Of a stretch of 45,618 nt of DNA, positions 34,027 through 42,586 are shown in pieces. A program made the translations under genes and the position numbers. Within the stretch, counting starts at the first letter, position 1; every line of letters begins with the position of its first letter. Source of the DNA: Lachnospiraceae bacterium (GTDB lineage Bacteria > Bacillota > Clostridia > Lachnospirales > Lachnospiraceae); assembly GCA_021771755.1 (NCBI GenBank), contig JAETOL010000018.1, positions 1 through 45,618 on the forward strand, given 5' to 3'. The notes under the pieces were generated by a model, which saw only the letters and a program-made list of their open reading frames with translations, was not told the origin of the DNA and searched no databases.

Positions 34027-35169
34027 ATGAAAAAAATTGCAATTTTGGGTTCTACCGGTTCGATCGGGACTCAGACACTGGATGTGGTCCGGGCAAATGG
34101 AGATATCCAGGTGCTGGGGATCAGTGCCGGGAGAAATATAAAGAAACTGGAGGAGCAGGCAAGAGAATTTTCTCCCAGACTGGTCGCTGTATGGGATGAA
34201 AAAGCAGCAGAAGATCTGAGAATCAGACTTCAGGACATGGATATCAAGATTGTGTCTGGAATGGATGGGCTTTTGGAACTGGCTTCCATGGATGAAACAG
34301 AAATCCTGGTCACAGCTATTGTTGGTATGCTGGGTATACGTCCTACTATACAGGCAATCCGTTCTGGAAAAGATATAGCGCTTGCAAATAAAGAAACACT
34401 TGTAACAGCCGGTCATTTGATCATGCCTATGGCAGAAAAATACGGTGTGAAGATTCTTCCGGTTGACAGTGAGCACAGCGCTGTTTTTCAGGCTTTAAAC
34501 GGAGAGGAAAGAAAAGAGATCCAGAAGCTTCTGATTACGGCATCAGGAGGTCCTTTCAGAGGAAGAAAGCGTGCAGATCTGGAAAGCGTGACGCTTGCAG
34601 ATACGCTGAAACATCCTAACTGGGTCATGGGACAGAAGATCACGGTTGATTCCGCAACACTGGTCAATAAAGGGCTGGAAGTTATGGAGGCCAGATGGCT
34701 TTTTGATGTAGATCTGGACCAGATCCAGGTAGTCGTGCAGCCGCAAAGTGTGATTCATTCCATGGTCGAATTTAAAGACGGTGGGATTATGGCGCAGCTT
34801 GGTACACCAGATATGCGTCTTCCTATTCAGTATGCTCTTTACTATCCTCATAGAAGGTATCTGGATGGGGAACGTCTTGATTTTGCAAAGCTTGGCCAGA
34901 TTACTTTTGAGGAGCCGGATATGGAAACATTTCTGGGGCTTCCTATGGCGATACAGGCCGCCAGAGAAGGGGGCAGCATGCCGACTGTATTTAATGCGGC
35001 AAATGAACTTGCCGTACGCAAATTCCTTCATGAAGAAATCCGTTTTCTGGATATTTATGATATTATCGGACAGTCTATGGAAAGACATAAAAAGATGGAA
35101 TCTCCTGATCTGGATGAGATCCTTGCAGTAGAAAACGAGACATATCAGTGGATTGAAAGCAGGTGGTAA
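34027..35169 (+). CDS. dxr: 1-Deoxy-D-xylulose 5-phosphate reductoisomerase
   Basis: A 380-residue enzyme of the MEP isoprenoid pathway. Motifs: NADPH-binding GSTGSIGTQTLD, ANKETLV, metal/substrate-site DSEHSAVFQ, SGGPFRG, and KMESPDLDE near the end. It forms MEP, feeding isopentenyl diphosphate to the uppS product two genes upstream. AAGGAG precedes the ATG. rseP begins one base after the stop. Confidence 0.96.
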   Translation: MKKIAILGSTGSIGTQTLDVVRANGDIQVLGISAGRNIKKLEEQAREFSPRLVAVWDEKAAEDLRIRLQDMDIKIVSGMDGLLELASMDETEILVTAIVGMLGIRPTIQAIRSGKDIALANKETLVTAGHLIMPMAEKYGVKILPVDSEHSAVFQALNGEERKEIQKLLITASGGPFRGRKRADLESVTLADTLKHPNWVMGQKITVDSATLVNKGLEVMEARWLFDVDLDQIQVVVQPQSVIHSMVEFKDGGIMAQLGTPDMRLPIQYALYYPHRRYLDGERLDFAKLGQITFEEPDMETFLGLPMAIQAAREGGSMPTVFNAANELAVRKFLHEEIRFLDIYDIIGQSMERHKKMESPDLDEILAVENETYQWIESRW

Positions 35170-35170
35170 A

Positions 35171-36454
35171 TTGAAGATTCTGATTGCTGTACTCATATTC
35201 AGTGCGATCATCATCATACATGAACTTGGACACTTTCTTCTTGCGAAGAAAAATGGAATTGTGGTGACAGAGTTTTCTTTGGGAATGGGTCCGAGACTGT
35301 TCAGTACCCAAAAAGGAGAAACAAGATATTCTGTGAAGCTGTTTCCTATAGGCGGTTCCTGTGCCATGCTTGGAGAAGATACCGGGGAGGAACTTCCGGG
35401 AACTTTTAATTCTGCTCCTGTATGGGGGCGAATATCCGTGGTAGCGGCAGGTCCGGTATTTAATTTTGTCCTGGCATTTATTCTTTCTGTGGTAATTACT
35501 GCTTTTGTCGGATATGATCCGGCGGAGATCATGGAAGTAGAAAGCGGGTCTCCGGCAGCAGAAGCCGGACTCAAAAAAGGAGATATCATTACAGAATATG
35601 ACGGATATCATATTGATGTGGCCCGTGACCTGTATGTATATTCTTTTTTGAATGAACTGCAGGAAAAACCGGTGACTCTGAAGGTGAAACGAAACGGTGA
35701 ACAAAAAACAGTGACTTTTACGCCGGATGTTTCTGTTCGCTATCTTTTGGGATTTAATCGTGTGGGAACTGATTCAATGGAGGTAGATTCTCTGATTGAA
35801 GGAATGCCTTTGGAGGCGGCGGGTGTCCAACCGGGAGATGTGATCACATCTATCAATGGAACTCCGATTCCGGATGGAACAGCATATGAAGCGTATATTG
35901 CGGAACATCCTTTGGAAAACAAGCCGGTAGATATTACGTATGATCGTGATGGATTGGAATATGATGCAACAGTAACGCCAAAAGAGTATCGGACTCCGAA
36001 ACCTGGATTTTCTTATAATATGGGCTATACAAAGACCAATGGTTTTCAGGTGCTGAAATATGCAGTTCTGGATGTCAAATATATGGTTCGTACGACGCTT
36101 TTAAGCCTTAAGGAACTTGTGACCGGAGGGCTTGGCGTACAGGATCTAAGCGGTCCGGTAGGTGTGGTAGATGCCATTGGAACGACCTATGAGCAGAGCA
36201 AAGAGGAAGGCGCCCTGATGCTGTGGATGAATATGCTGAATATGGCGGTACTTCTTTCTGCGAACCTGGGTGTAATGAATCTTTTGCCTCTTCCGGCGCT
36301 TGATGGAGGGCGACTTGTATTTTTGCTGATTGAAGCGATACGCAAAAAGCCTGTGAACCGCGAGGTAGAAGGCATGGTCCATTTTGCCGGATTGATGCTT
36401 TTGATGGCATTGATGGTTTTTGTGATGTATAACGATTTTTTGAAAATATTTTGA
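35171..36454 (+). CDS. rseP: Site-2 (RIP) metalloprotease, RseP/RasP family
   Basis: A 427-residue intramembrane M50 zinc protease. The active-site HELGH is at residues 17-21 in the first membrane helix; the second metal motif is in LLPLPALDGGRLVF near the C-terminus. Two PDZ-like domains lie between (ESGSPAAEAGLKKGDIIT and IEGMPLEAAGVQPGDVIT). It cleaves membrane-bound anti-sigma factors or signal-peptide remnants. The TTG start lies four bases after AGGTGG and one base after dxr; an in-frame TTG 18 bases earlier overlaps dxr and has no clear site. Confidence 0.93.
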   Translation: MKILIAVLIFSAIIIIHELGHFLLAKKNGIVVTEFSLGMGPRLFSTQKGETRYSVKLFPIGGSCAMLGEDTGEELPGTFNSAPVWGRISVVAAGPVFNFVLAFILSVVITAFVGYDPAEIMEVESGSPAAEAGLKKGDIITEYDGYHIDVARDLYVYSFLNELQEKPVTLKVKRNGEQKTVTFTPDVSVRYLLGFNRVGTDSMEVDSLIEGMPLEAAGVQPGDVITSINGTPIPDGTAYEAYIAEHPLENKPVDITYDRDGLEYDATVTPKEYRTPKPGFSYNMGYTKTNGFQVLKYAVLDVKYMVRTTLLSLKELVTGGLGVQDLSGPVGVVDAIGTTYEQSKEEGALMLWMNMLNMAVLLSANLGVMNLLPLPALDGGRLVFLLIEAIRKKPVNREVEGMVHFAGLMLLMALMVFVMYNDFLKIF

Positions 36455-36463
36455 GGAAGAAAT

Positions 36464-37774
36464 GTGAAAAAATCATATGGTATTCGTGTGGCTGCTGTAC
36501 TTCTGACAGCTCTGGCGCTCTTGTGCAGTGCCGGAGCTTTGTACATTTATCAGAAAGAAAAAACGCAGCAGCACATGAATGAACAACAGATTGAGAGAGA
36601 AAAACAGGAAGCAGAGCAGCGGAAAAAAGAAGAAGAGCAGCAGGCAAAGAAACAGGAAGAAGCCAAAAAGAAACGCTTGCAGGAAGAATATCAGAAAGAA
36701 ATTCAAAAGGCAAGGGAACAGGCTGCACTGGAAGCGGAAGAAAAAGCCCAGGCAGGAAAACGAATGGAGACCATAGAGTCACTTCTTGGCAGAATTTATG
36801 ACTCTGATGCAGATTCTGTCGCTATGAATACAGCAAAAAATGCCGGGATTTTTCAGGATGCTCAAAATGAAATGTGGAAACTATCAAAAAAGTATTCTGA
36901 TAAGATTGCGGAATACCAGAAAATCATCAGCCGGATCTCAGAAGAATGGGATTATCAAAATGACGAGTATCATTATGAAAGCAGTACATTAAAGATATCT
37001 GTGGAACAAAAAGATACCGGATATACCAGGTACTGGGTGTGCCATGTGGAAACGTTCAGTACACAACAGTTGTGTTCTGCACTCTGTGGAGGCACTTATG
37101 GGAATCCAAGACGGACCGTCTCGGAAGAATTAGCCGATCATAACGGTGTGATCGGAGTAAATGGAAGTGCATTTTCGTATGGAAGTGGAATTCCGGCTCC
37201 GGGGAAAACTATGATCAAAAATGGAAAAATTTATAATGATGTTTATTCCAATGGAAATATTTTTTGTGTTACTCAGGATGGGGGTATGTTTACGGCAGAA
37301 GCCGGTATGACTACGGAAGACATGCTGAACCGTGGCGTTAAAGATACCTACTGCTTTGGTCCTACTTTGGTTGAAAATGGAAAAGCAACGGAAATATCCG
37401 GTCAGTTTCATCAGACGGCGCGGTATCAGCGAACGGCAGTAGGGATGGTGAGCCCGGGAGATTATTATCTGGTGGCTGTTGACGGAAAGGGCGCAGGTGG
37501 TTCTCAGGGAATGACGTATCAGGAACTGCAGCAGGTGTTTGTAGATCTGGGATGTGAATACGCCTATCATCTGGATGGCGGGGGTTCTACAACACTTGTG
37601 TTTAAAGGACAGATCCTTAATATGCTTACTGATGGAGGAAAGGAACGCCCCTGTGGAGATATTCTGTATTTTATTGATGTTGGAGACGGAGGAGAAGGAG
37701 ATCAGATCATAGTTCATGAAAATGAAGCCATGCTTCGCCCGCCTGGCAAAAAATCCGATTCCAGTTTTCGGTAA
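36464..37774 (+). CDS. Phosphodiester glycosidase-like (NAGPA domain) membrane protein
   Basis: A 436-residue protein with a GTG start after GAGGAAG: an N-terminal membrane anchor (~9-26), a long E/K/Q-rich coiled coil (~30-115), then a NAGPA/exopolysaccharide-type domain (~190-420). Signatures: GVIGVNGSAFSYG, CFGPTLVENGKA, RTAVGMVSPGDYYLVAVDG and HLDGGGSTTL. The family contains the lysosomal uncovering enzyme, and bacterial relatives act on teichoic acids or exopolysaccharides. It may trim phosphodiester-linked sugars of the wall, which fits the tagD-containing surface locus, though not adjacent to it. Confidence 0.8.
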   Translation: MKKSYGIRVAAVLLTALALLCSAGALYIYQKEKTQQHMNEQQIEREKQEAEQRKKEEEQQAKKQEEAKKKRLQEEYQKEIQKAREQAALEAEEKAQAGKRMETIESLLGRIYDSDADSVAMNTAKNAGIFQDAQNEMWKLSKKYSDKIAEYQKIISRISEEWDYQNDEYHYESSTLKISVEQKDTGYTRYWVCHVETFSTQQLCSALCGGTYGNPRRTVSEELADHNGVIGVNGSAFSYGSGIPAPGKTMIKNGKIYNDVYSNGNIFCVTQDGGMFTAEAGMTTEDMLNRGVKDTYCFGPTLVENGKATEISGQFHQTARYQRTAVGMVSPGDYYLVAVDGKGAGGSQGMTYQELQQVFVDLGCEYAYHLDGGGSTTLVFKGQILNMLTDGGKERPCGDILYFIDVGDGGEGDQIIVHENEAMLRPPGKKSDSSFR

Positions 37775-37786
37775 AAGTATATAAAG

Positions 37787-37820
37787 TGCCCCGGCAGAGA
37801 TTTCGGCCGGGGCATTGTAT
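37787..37820 (+). terminator. Probable terminator after the NAGPA gene
   Basis: Nine-bp perfect GC-rich stem TGCCCCGGC/GCCGGGGCA. The following TTGTAT is a weak U-tract, so termination may be partial. Confidence 0.5.
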
Positions 37821-37873
37821 AATGGTGGGATTTTTTGCATACAATTCTGTAAATATGATTTGGGGTAAACGAA

Positions 37874-39160
37874 ATGGCCGACAGATATTTATTCAGACAG
37901 AATCATAATGTCAGAGTGCAGCAGGAACAGACGGATCAGGGGCGCCTTCAGGTTACGGTTCTTACGGAAGACGGTACTCGTCCGATAGAAAATGCATTGG
38001 TACAGATTTCTTATACAGGAGTGCCGGACAGTGTTCTGGAAGAGGTTCGGACCGACTCTTCCGGTCAGACTCCGGTACTGGATCTGAAAGCGCCGCCTTT
38101 GGAATACAGTATGGAGCCTTCTGAAGAACAACCTTATGCGGAATATACAGTAAAGATACAGGCAGAGGGATTTGAACAGGAAGAAATTGCAGGGACAGAA
38201 GTACTGCCGGATGTGCTGGCGCAGCAGCCTGCCCGTTTGAAATTTCAGTCCCGCCAGGAATTTAACCGTATTGTGATCGGTCCTCATACACTATTTGGGG
38301 AATATCCTCCCAAGACTCCGGAATCAGAGATTAAAACGGTGAAAGAAACAGGAGAAATTGTTTTAAGCAAAGTCGTAATCCCGGAATATGTTGTGGTTCA
38401 TGACGGACCTGCAGGTGATTCTTCTGCTGCAAATTATTATGTGCGTTATAAGGATTATATAAAAAATGTAGCCAGCAGTGAGATTTATGCTACCTGGCCG
38501 GCAGATACCATTCGCGCAAATGTACTTGCAATCATGTCGTTTACTTTGAACCGTGTATATACGGAGTGGTATCGGAATAAAGGATATGATTTTACAATTA
38601 CTTCTTCGACGGCATATGATCATAAATGGATTTACGGAAGAAATGTGTTTGACAGCATTTCCTATATTGTGGATGAGCTATTTGAAAATTATCTGTCCAG
38701 ACCGGATGTGCGTCAGCCGATTCTTACGCAATATTGCGATGGCCGGCAGGTTCAGTGCCGCGACCGGGGATGGATGACGCAGTGGGGCAGTAAATCTCTG
38801 GGAGATCAGGGGTATTCGCCAATTGAGATCCTTCGGTACTTTTATGGAAATGATATGTACATTAATGTGGCAGAAGAGGTATCGGGAGTGCCTTCCTCCT
38901 GGCCGGGCTACGACCTGAACATCGGATCGACCGGTCTTAAAGTAAGACAGCTTCAGGAGGAAATCAACGGGATTTCGGAAGCTTATCCGGCTGTTCCCCG
39001 AATCAGTGCAGACGGAATTTATGGACAGGAAACTTTTGAAGCTGTGAAGAAATTCCAAAATGTATTCGGGCTTCCGCAGACGGGAATCACAGATTATCCT
39101 ACCTGGTATAAGATACAGGAAATATACGTAGGAGTGAGTCGAATTGCGGAATTGAACTGA
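37874..39160 (+). CDS. SpoIID-like and peptidoglycan-binding domain protein
   Basis: A 428-residue protein without an obvious signal peptide. Residues ~20-125 look like an Ig-like/carboxypeptidase-regulatory domain (TVLTEDGTRPIENALVQI). Residues ~185-340 resemble SpoIID/LytB (SSEIYATWPADTIRANVLAIMSF; TITSSTAYDH), a lytic transglycosylase fold used in engulfment. Residues ~350-420 are a PG_binding_1 domain (NIGSTGLKVRQLQ, ADGIYGQETFEAVKKFQ, GLPQTGITDYPTW). A sporulation-related wall role is likely but the SpoIID match is distant. Only a weak GGGGT precedes the ATG. Confidence 0.7.
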   Translation: MADRYLFRQNHNVRVQQEQTDQGRLQVTVLTEDGTRPIENALVQISYTGVPDSVLEEVRTDSSGQTPVLDLKAPPLEYSMEPSEEQPYAEYTVKIQAEGFEQEEIAGTEVLPDVLAQQPARLKFQSRQEFNRIVIGPHTLFGEYPPKTPESEIKTVKETGEIVLSKVVIPEYVVVHDGPAGDSSAANYYVRYKDYIKNVASSEIYATWPADTIRANVLAIMSFTLNRVYTEWYRNKGYDFTITSSTAYDHKWIYGRNVFDSISYIVDELFENYLSRPDVRQPILTQYCDGRQVQCRDRGWMTQWGSKSLGDQGYSPIEILRYFYGNDMYINVAEEVSGVPSSWPGYDLNIGSTGLKVRQLQEEINGISEAYPAVPRISADGIYGQETFEAVKKFQNVFGLPQTGITDYPTWYKIQEIYVGVSRIAELN

Positions 39161-39217
39161 GAAAATATTATAAAGTAATAGAACATTCATGAAAAATAAA
39201 AAAATTTAAAAAAACTA

Positions 39218-39246
39218 TTGACTTTGTCCGCCGGTTTTGATATACT
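39218..39246 (+). promoter_or_regulatory. tRNA-Leu promoter
   Basis: TTGACT and TATACT spaced 17 bp, about 50 bp before the tRNA 5' end. Confidence 0.78.
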
Positions 39247-39295
39247 ACAATTCGTCGCGAGGGAGAAGCAAAAGAATCCCGAAGAAATGCGATAT

Positions 39296-39380
39296 GCGGA
39301 AGTGTCGGAACTGGCAGACGAGCAAGACTAAGGATCTTGTGAGCAATGCGCTCGTGTGGGTTCAAGTCCCATCTTCCGCA
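39296..39380 (+). tRNA. tRNA-Leu (anticodon AAG)
   Basis: An 85-nt class II tRNA: acceptor GCGGAAG/CTTCCGC, D-loop GGAACTGGCAGA typical of Leu, anticodon stem CAAGA/TCTTG with loop CTAAGGA (anticodon AAG), a variable arm with GAGC...GCTC, and T-loop TTCAAGT. The CCA end is not encoded; position 73 is A. It reads CUU, and with A34 converted to inosine also CUC and CUA. Its 3' end is the insertion point of the adjacent prophage. Confidence 0.93.
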
Positions 39381-39381
39381 T
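39361..39381. other. Presumed prophage attL core at the tRNA 3' end
   Basis: The 3' part of tRNA-Leu faces the 3' end of a leftward integrase gene ~90 bp away, the classic arrangement for tRNA-targeted integration. The exact core cannot be fixed because attR lies outside the window. Confidence 0.6.
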
Positions 39382-39390
39382 TTTTTATTT

Positions 39391-39431
39391 CACCCGGTAA
39401 TGCTGTAAATACAGTGTTTCCGGGCTTTTTC
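39391..39431 (+). terminator. Terminator after tRNA-Leu
   Basis: CCCGG...CCGGG with an inner CTGTA/TACAG stem, then CTTTTTC. Ends tRNA transcription at the prophage boundary. Confidence 0.7.
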
Positions 39432-39450
39432 TTTATGTGTGGGAAAATAA

Positions 39451-39470
39451 AAAGGGGCACAAAAGGGGCA
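39451..39470. repeat. Direct repeats, candidate integrase arm sites
   Basis: AAAGGGGCA occurs at 39451-39459 and 39462-39470, an 11-bp period, between the presumed core and the integrase gene. Closely spaced direct repeats there suit the arm-binding domain of a tyrosine integrase. Confidence 0.5.
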
Positions 39471-39472
39471 AA

Positions 39473-40582
39473 CTATAAAATTTTTATACCCTTTATTTTC
39501 TCATTTTCCTTGTCCTGGAGTTTTTTTGTAATGTGCAGATAAATTTCTTTTGTCACTTTAGAATCACTGTGCCCCAGTCTTCTGGCAATACTGTCCACAT
39601 CAATACCGCTTTCTAGCATCAGACTGGCGTGTGTATGCCGCAGCATGTGGGGAGTGACGTTTCTGTGCAGGATATTCTCTGCAATTCCTTTTAAGTATTT
39701 GTTATAAGCAAAGAAATTAATACGATCCCCGTCAGCTCCGACAAAGATCAGGTTATTGGAGCTGATAGATATGATCGTCCGGGAAATGGATTCAGCCACA
39801 AGCTGCCGGCACAGGCGGTATAATTCATCCTGCATGTACACATCCCGGATAGAGGTTCTTGTCTTGGGCGTGGTGACCACTTTATTGTTGGAGTCGTAAT
39901 TTTCCTTGACGTGGATCACACGCTGCACAAAATCCAGATCGGACCGCTCCAGGGCAGCAGCTTCCCCAAACCGAAGACCGGACAGCACCAGGAATTTTGT
40001 CAGGATCTTCCAGTGCTTTTCTTCCATGGCTTCCAGGAGCTCCGATACCTCGTCGGCTTCCAGGAATTTATCCTCGATCTTTTCCCGGTGCGGTTTATCA
40101 GAAAAACGTTCCAGTTTGTCCAGAAAAGCGATATCCGGGAGATGGTCGTTCCGGTATCCCCAACGGATCAGAGCCTTCAGGCGAACAAGATGCTCATTCA
40201 AGGTACCATGATCCTTTCCGGTTGCCAGGAATGCACTGCGGATATAGCCGGCATTTAATCCGGACAGAAGAGTGTCTGCACCGAGGATTCTTTTTAGTGT
40301 TTCGCAGGCGTGGTAATTTCTTTTGTAGGTGGACTGTTTAACGGTCTTTTTCTGTTCTTTCCGGTATTTTTCAATTAGATCGAAAAGGGTAAGAGTGACA
40401 GGCTCTTCTGTGTGCTCATAGAACCGCTGTATTTTAAGCGTAAGAGCCTCCTGAGCCTGCTTCTGAGCCTGTCTGGTGTTTTTCTCGAGTACAACAGATG
40501 CACGCTTGTATTTGCCCGTTAAAGGGCATTTATAGCGCTCTATGTACTTGTATTTGCCTTGTTTGGTTTGTTCGACCCACAT
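39473..40582 (-). CDS. int: Prophage tyrosine integrase
   Basis: A 369-residue tyrosine recombinase. Residues 1-55 form an arm-type DNA-binding domain, ~63-160 a SAM-like core-binding domain, and ~175-355 the catalytic domain: Arg204 (LSGLRFGEA), His312-x-x-Arg315 (HMLRHTHAS), His338 (LGHSD) and the nucleophile Tyr348. It integrates and, with an excisionase, excises the prophage at tRNA-Leu. No excisionase gene is recognised nearby. The ATG follows an AGGAGG. Confidence 0.95.
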   Translation of the reverse strand: MWVEQTKQGKYKYIERYKCPLTGKYKRASVVLEKNTRQAQKQAQEALTLKIQRFYEHTEEPVTLTLFDLIEKYRKEQKKTVKQSTYKRNYHACETLKRILGADTLLSGLNAGYIRSAFLATGKDHGTLNEHLVRLKALIRWGYRNDHLPDIAFLDKLERFSDKPHREKIEDKFLEADEVSELLEAMEEKHWKILTKFLVLSGLRFGEAAALERSDLDFVQRVIHVKENYDSNNKVVTTPKTRTSIRDVYMQDELYRLCRQLVAESISRTIISISSNNLIFVGADGDRINFFAYNKYLKGIAENILHRNVTPHMLRHTHASLMLESGIDVDSIARRLGHSDSKVTKEIYLHITKKLQDKENEKIKGIKIL

Positions 40583-40620
40583 AATATATCATCCTCCTTA
40601 AAAATGGGTATAAAAATAAC

Positions 40621-40748
40621 AGCCAGCAGGAACATAGGTTCCGCTTGCGCGGCTGCCCCGAAGATGATACAATATTCGTGAATTGGGGTATCATTCTCCG
40701 GAATGTTACTTGCCGGTCTCTGTTGGCGCAGGGGCCGGTTCTTTTATT
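40621..40748 (+). ncRNA. Candidate structured RNA upstream of the integrase
   Basis: About 130 bp without a gene that contain successive plus-strand hairpins: GGAAC-ATAG-GTTCC, ATGATAC/GTATCAT (40664-40670 with 40688-40694), and a final stem CCGGTCTCTG/CAGGGGCCGG (40713-40738, one G-U) followed by TTCTTTTATT, i.e. a rightward terminator with no rightward gene before it. Possible promoters are weak (TATAAA at 40609, or TACAAT at 40668 with TTGCGC 17 bp before). It could be a phage small RNA antisense to the integrase leader. Confidence 0.4.
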
Positions 40749-40751
40749 TAA

Positions 40752-41543
40752 TTAATAGCATTTCTTACAAGGTTCATATCCTCTTGATTCTGCATCAGAA
40801 ATAGTTATTTCTGTAGGGACAGACATATTACTACAACTTGAATTTGAATGGTATTTACTTCCAGATCCGCTTACCCAAACCATTTCTTCACTTGGTGGAG
40901 TAGATGTTGGTTCTGGAACAGGAGTTTCTGTAGGGATGATTGTAGGAATTGGGGTTGCTGTTGGTTTCGGAGTTGCTGTAGGCGTGAGGGCAAGCAATGC
41001 TTCCTGTTTTTCTTTTTCTTTGCGAGCTTTTTGCTCCTCTTTTGAAATCACAGTTACTTCCTGCAAATCACTGCTGATTTTTTTATTGGCTATAAATTGT
41101 ATTTTAGCCGTACCTGTGTCTGTAAAGGTAAGCGTCGCTATTCCATTATTGTATTTTAATTTGGCAACATTATTATCAACTAGTGACAGTTGCTTGATTT
41201 TAGCATCTGCAGGCACTGGCTCTATTGATACATTTATTTTTTCACCTTCTACAAATTCTGTGGTTTCCCATACTGCATTAATTTCTTCTAATTCTTTTGG
41301 CGCATTTATATAAACAAACAATATAAAAGATGTTGCAATTACGGCAGCGCAAATTGATACATTCCTGATTCGGTGATCTTCGTATTTTTTGCTCTTAAAA
41401 AGATAGATAAGTGTCGGAATTGCTGGAATCCATGCAAATGAATATATAAATAAAATAAATCCAAACAACGCAATAATTCCTACTAATCCCCATCCAGATA
41501 TACCATCAGAGTCTTTTTTTATAGTAGCTTTCTTTCTTCCCAT
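40752..41543 (-). CDS. Prophage membrane protein with C-terminal Cys domain
   Basis: A 263-residue protein: two N-terminal membrane segments (~15-50 and ~65-82), an Ig-like region (~90-165), a T/P/A linker (~185-215), and a C-terminal ~45-residue domain with H-N-S-S-C-x-x-M, a helix, then GYEPCKKCY, which could bind zinc and resembles the Ada-type metal-binding tail. It lies between integrase and the ImmA/repressor genes, where temperate phages of Firmicutes often carry lysogenic-conversion or superinfection-exclusion genes. Function unknown. AAGGAG precedes the ATG. Confidence 0.7.
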   Translation of the reverse strand: MGRKKATIKKDSDGISGWGLVGIIALFGFILFIYSFAWIPAIPTLIYLFKSKKYEDHRIRNVSICAAVIATSFILFVYINAPKELEEINAVWETTEFVEGEKINVSIEPVPADAKIKQLSLVDNNVAKLKYNNGIATLTFTDTGTAKIQFIANKKISSDLQEVTVISKEEQKARKEKEKQEALLALTPTATPKPTATPIPTIIPTETPVPEPTSTPPSEEMVWVSGSGSKYHSNSSCSNMSVPTEITISDAESRGYEPCKKCY

Positions 41544-41576
41544 AGTTTTCTCCTTCGTAGAATATTATTTAAAACG

Positions 41577-42041
41577 CTAAAGCGAATTAATCTTTGCCAC
41601 AGATAATTGCGGCTCAAAATAAATCAAATAATTATCTACTGCCACAAAAACACCGTATTTTTTTCGATAACATTCAATCGCATTCTTTAAGTATTCTTCT
41701 GTCACACTCAGAAACTCAGCCATTTCGTACAAGTTTCGACATCCAGCTTCAAACGCTTTTGCAATTCCAATCAGACCAACATTGAGATTATACCCATACA
41801 TCCTCGCCCGGAGTTCCTGCTGGCGATTAAAAACAATGTTTTGATCTATAATATTTCCGGAGCTGGTGCAATGGTGACCAAGTTCCTCTGCCAGCACACA
41901 CGCTTTTTCTGTTTGCGTCGGAATATCTTTGCGGATGGCGATTTTGTTATCAAATATCCGTCCGTCGCCAGACTGTAGGGGCTTTTCTTTTACGATCAGC
42001 CCCATGCTATCGGCTTCTTTTAGTAATTCTTCGTAGGTCAA
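41577..42041 (-). CDS. ImmA/IrrE-family metallopeptidase
   Basis: A 154-residue protein with the ImmA/IrrE signature VLAEELGHHCTSSG (residues ~48-61), a variant of the HExxH zinc site seen in phage-encoded members, and QQELRARMYGYN downstream. In ICEBs1 and many phages ImmA cleaves the adjacent CI-like repressor to induce excision. The TTG start lies eight bases after GGGAG in the repressor's last codons, five bases past its stop, so translation is coupled. Confidence 0.88.
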   Translation of the reverse strand: MTYEELLKEADSMGLIVKEKPLQSGDGRIFDNKIAIRKDIPTQTEKACVLAEELGHHCTSSGNIIDQNIVFNRQQELRARMYGYNLNVGLIGIAKAFEAGCRNLYEMAEFLSVTEEYLKNAIECYRKKYGVFVAVDNYLIYFEPQLSVAKINSL

Positions 42042-42046
42042 TTAAA

Positions 42047-42490
42047 TCACTCCCATTCGGAATCATCATTCATGATATCATCATCATGTTTTTTCATTTC
42101 TTCGGTTACTTTTATATCAGTACGTTCGTGAGCGGCGGCAAGCTCTACCTTATAATCCGCGTTATAAAGAGGGTTACAGGTCATTTCGCGAATAAAATTA
42201 AGAGCCTTTACCTTGCCCGTGGTATTCATTTTCTGAACTTCCAAAACAATCGAATGTTCATAACTGTTTTTCTTTATGATATAGTCCTCCTCATCCATCG
42301 CCATTAAATAACAGGGAGAGCAGTCAAATATCTTGGCCATATTTGCAATAACAGAACGCTTTATATTTACTACGCGCCCATTTTCATATTTCGCAATAGC
42401 AGATTTCTGTATTCCTAGCTTTTCGGCAAGTTCTTCTTGGGTTAATCCTAATTCTATTCTTTTTTTCCTTATTCTTTCGGACATTCCCAT
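42047..42490 (-). CDS. CI-like XRE-family prophage repressor
   Basis: A 147-residue regulator. Residues ~4-65 are an HTH_3 domain (RIRKKRIELGLTQEELAEKLGIQ, SAIAKYENGR). The C-terminal half lacks the Ala-Gly/Ser-Lys self-cleavage motifs of LexA/CI, consistent with cleavage by the coupled ImmA/IrrE peptidase. It is divergent from a Cro-like gene; AAGACAC sites lie in its leader and throughout the intergenic region, and its operator half-site implies autoregulation. GGAGG precedes the ATG. Confidence 0.9.
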   Translation of the reverse strand: MGMSERIRKKRIELGLTQEELAEKLGIQKSAIAKYENGRVVNIKRSVIANMAKIFDCSPCYLMAMDEEDYIIKKNSYEHSIVLEVQKMNTTGKVKALNFIREMTCNPLYNADYKVELAAAHERTDIKVTEEMKKHDDDIMNDDSEWE

Positions 42491-42509
42491 GTATATCGCC
42501 TCCTTTCTT

Positions 42510-42567
42510 GTGTCTTAATTTTACTACATTATATAGGAAAATGCAAGAAAAATATTAAAAAGTGTCT
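42510..42567. promoter_or_regulatory. Repressor leader half-sites and -10 box
   Basis: GTGTCTT (42510-42516) and GTGTCTA with a degenerate partner (42562 on) flank a minus-strand TATAAT (complement of ATTATA, ~42528-42533) for the repressor gene. They share the operator word of the perfect site at 42620. Confidence 0.55.
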
Positions 42568-42586
42568 AAAAAATACAATTTTGTTA

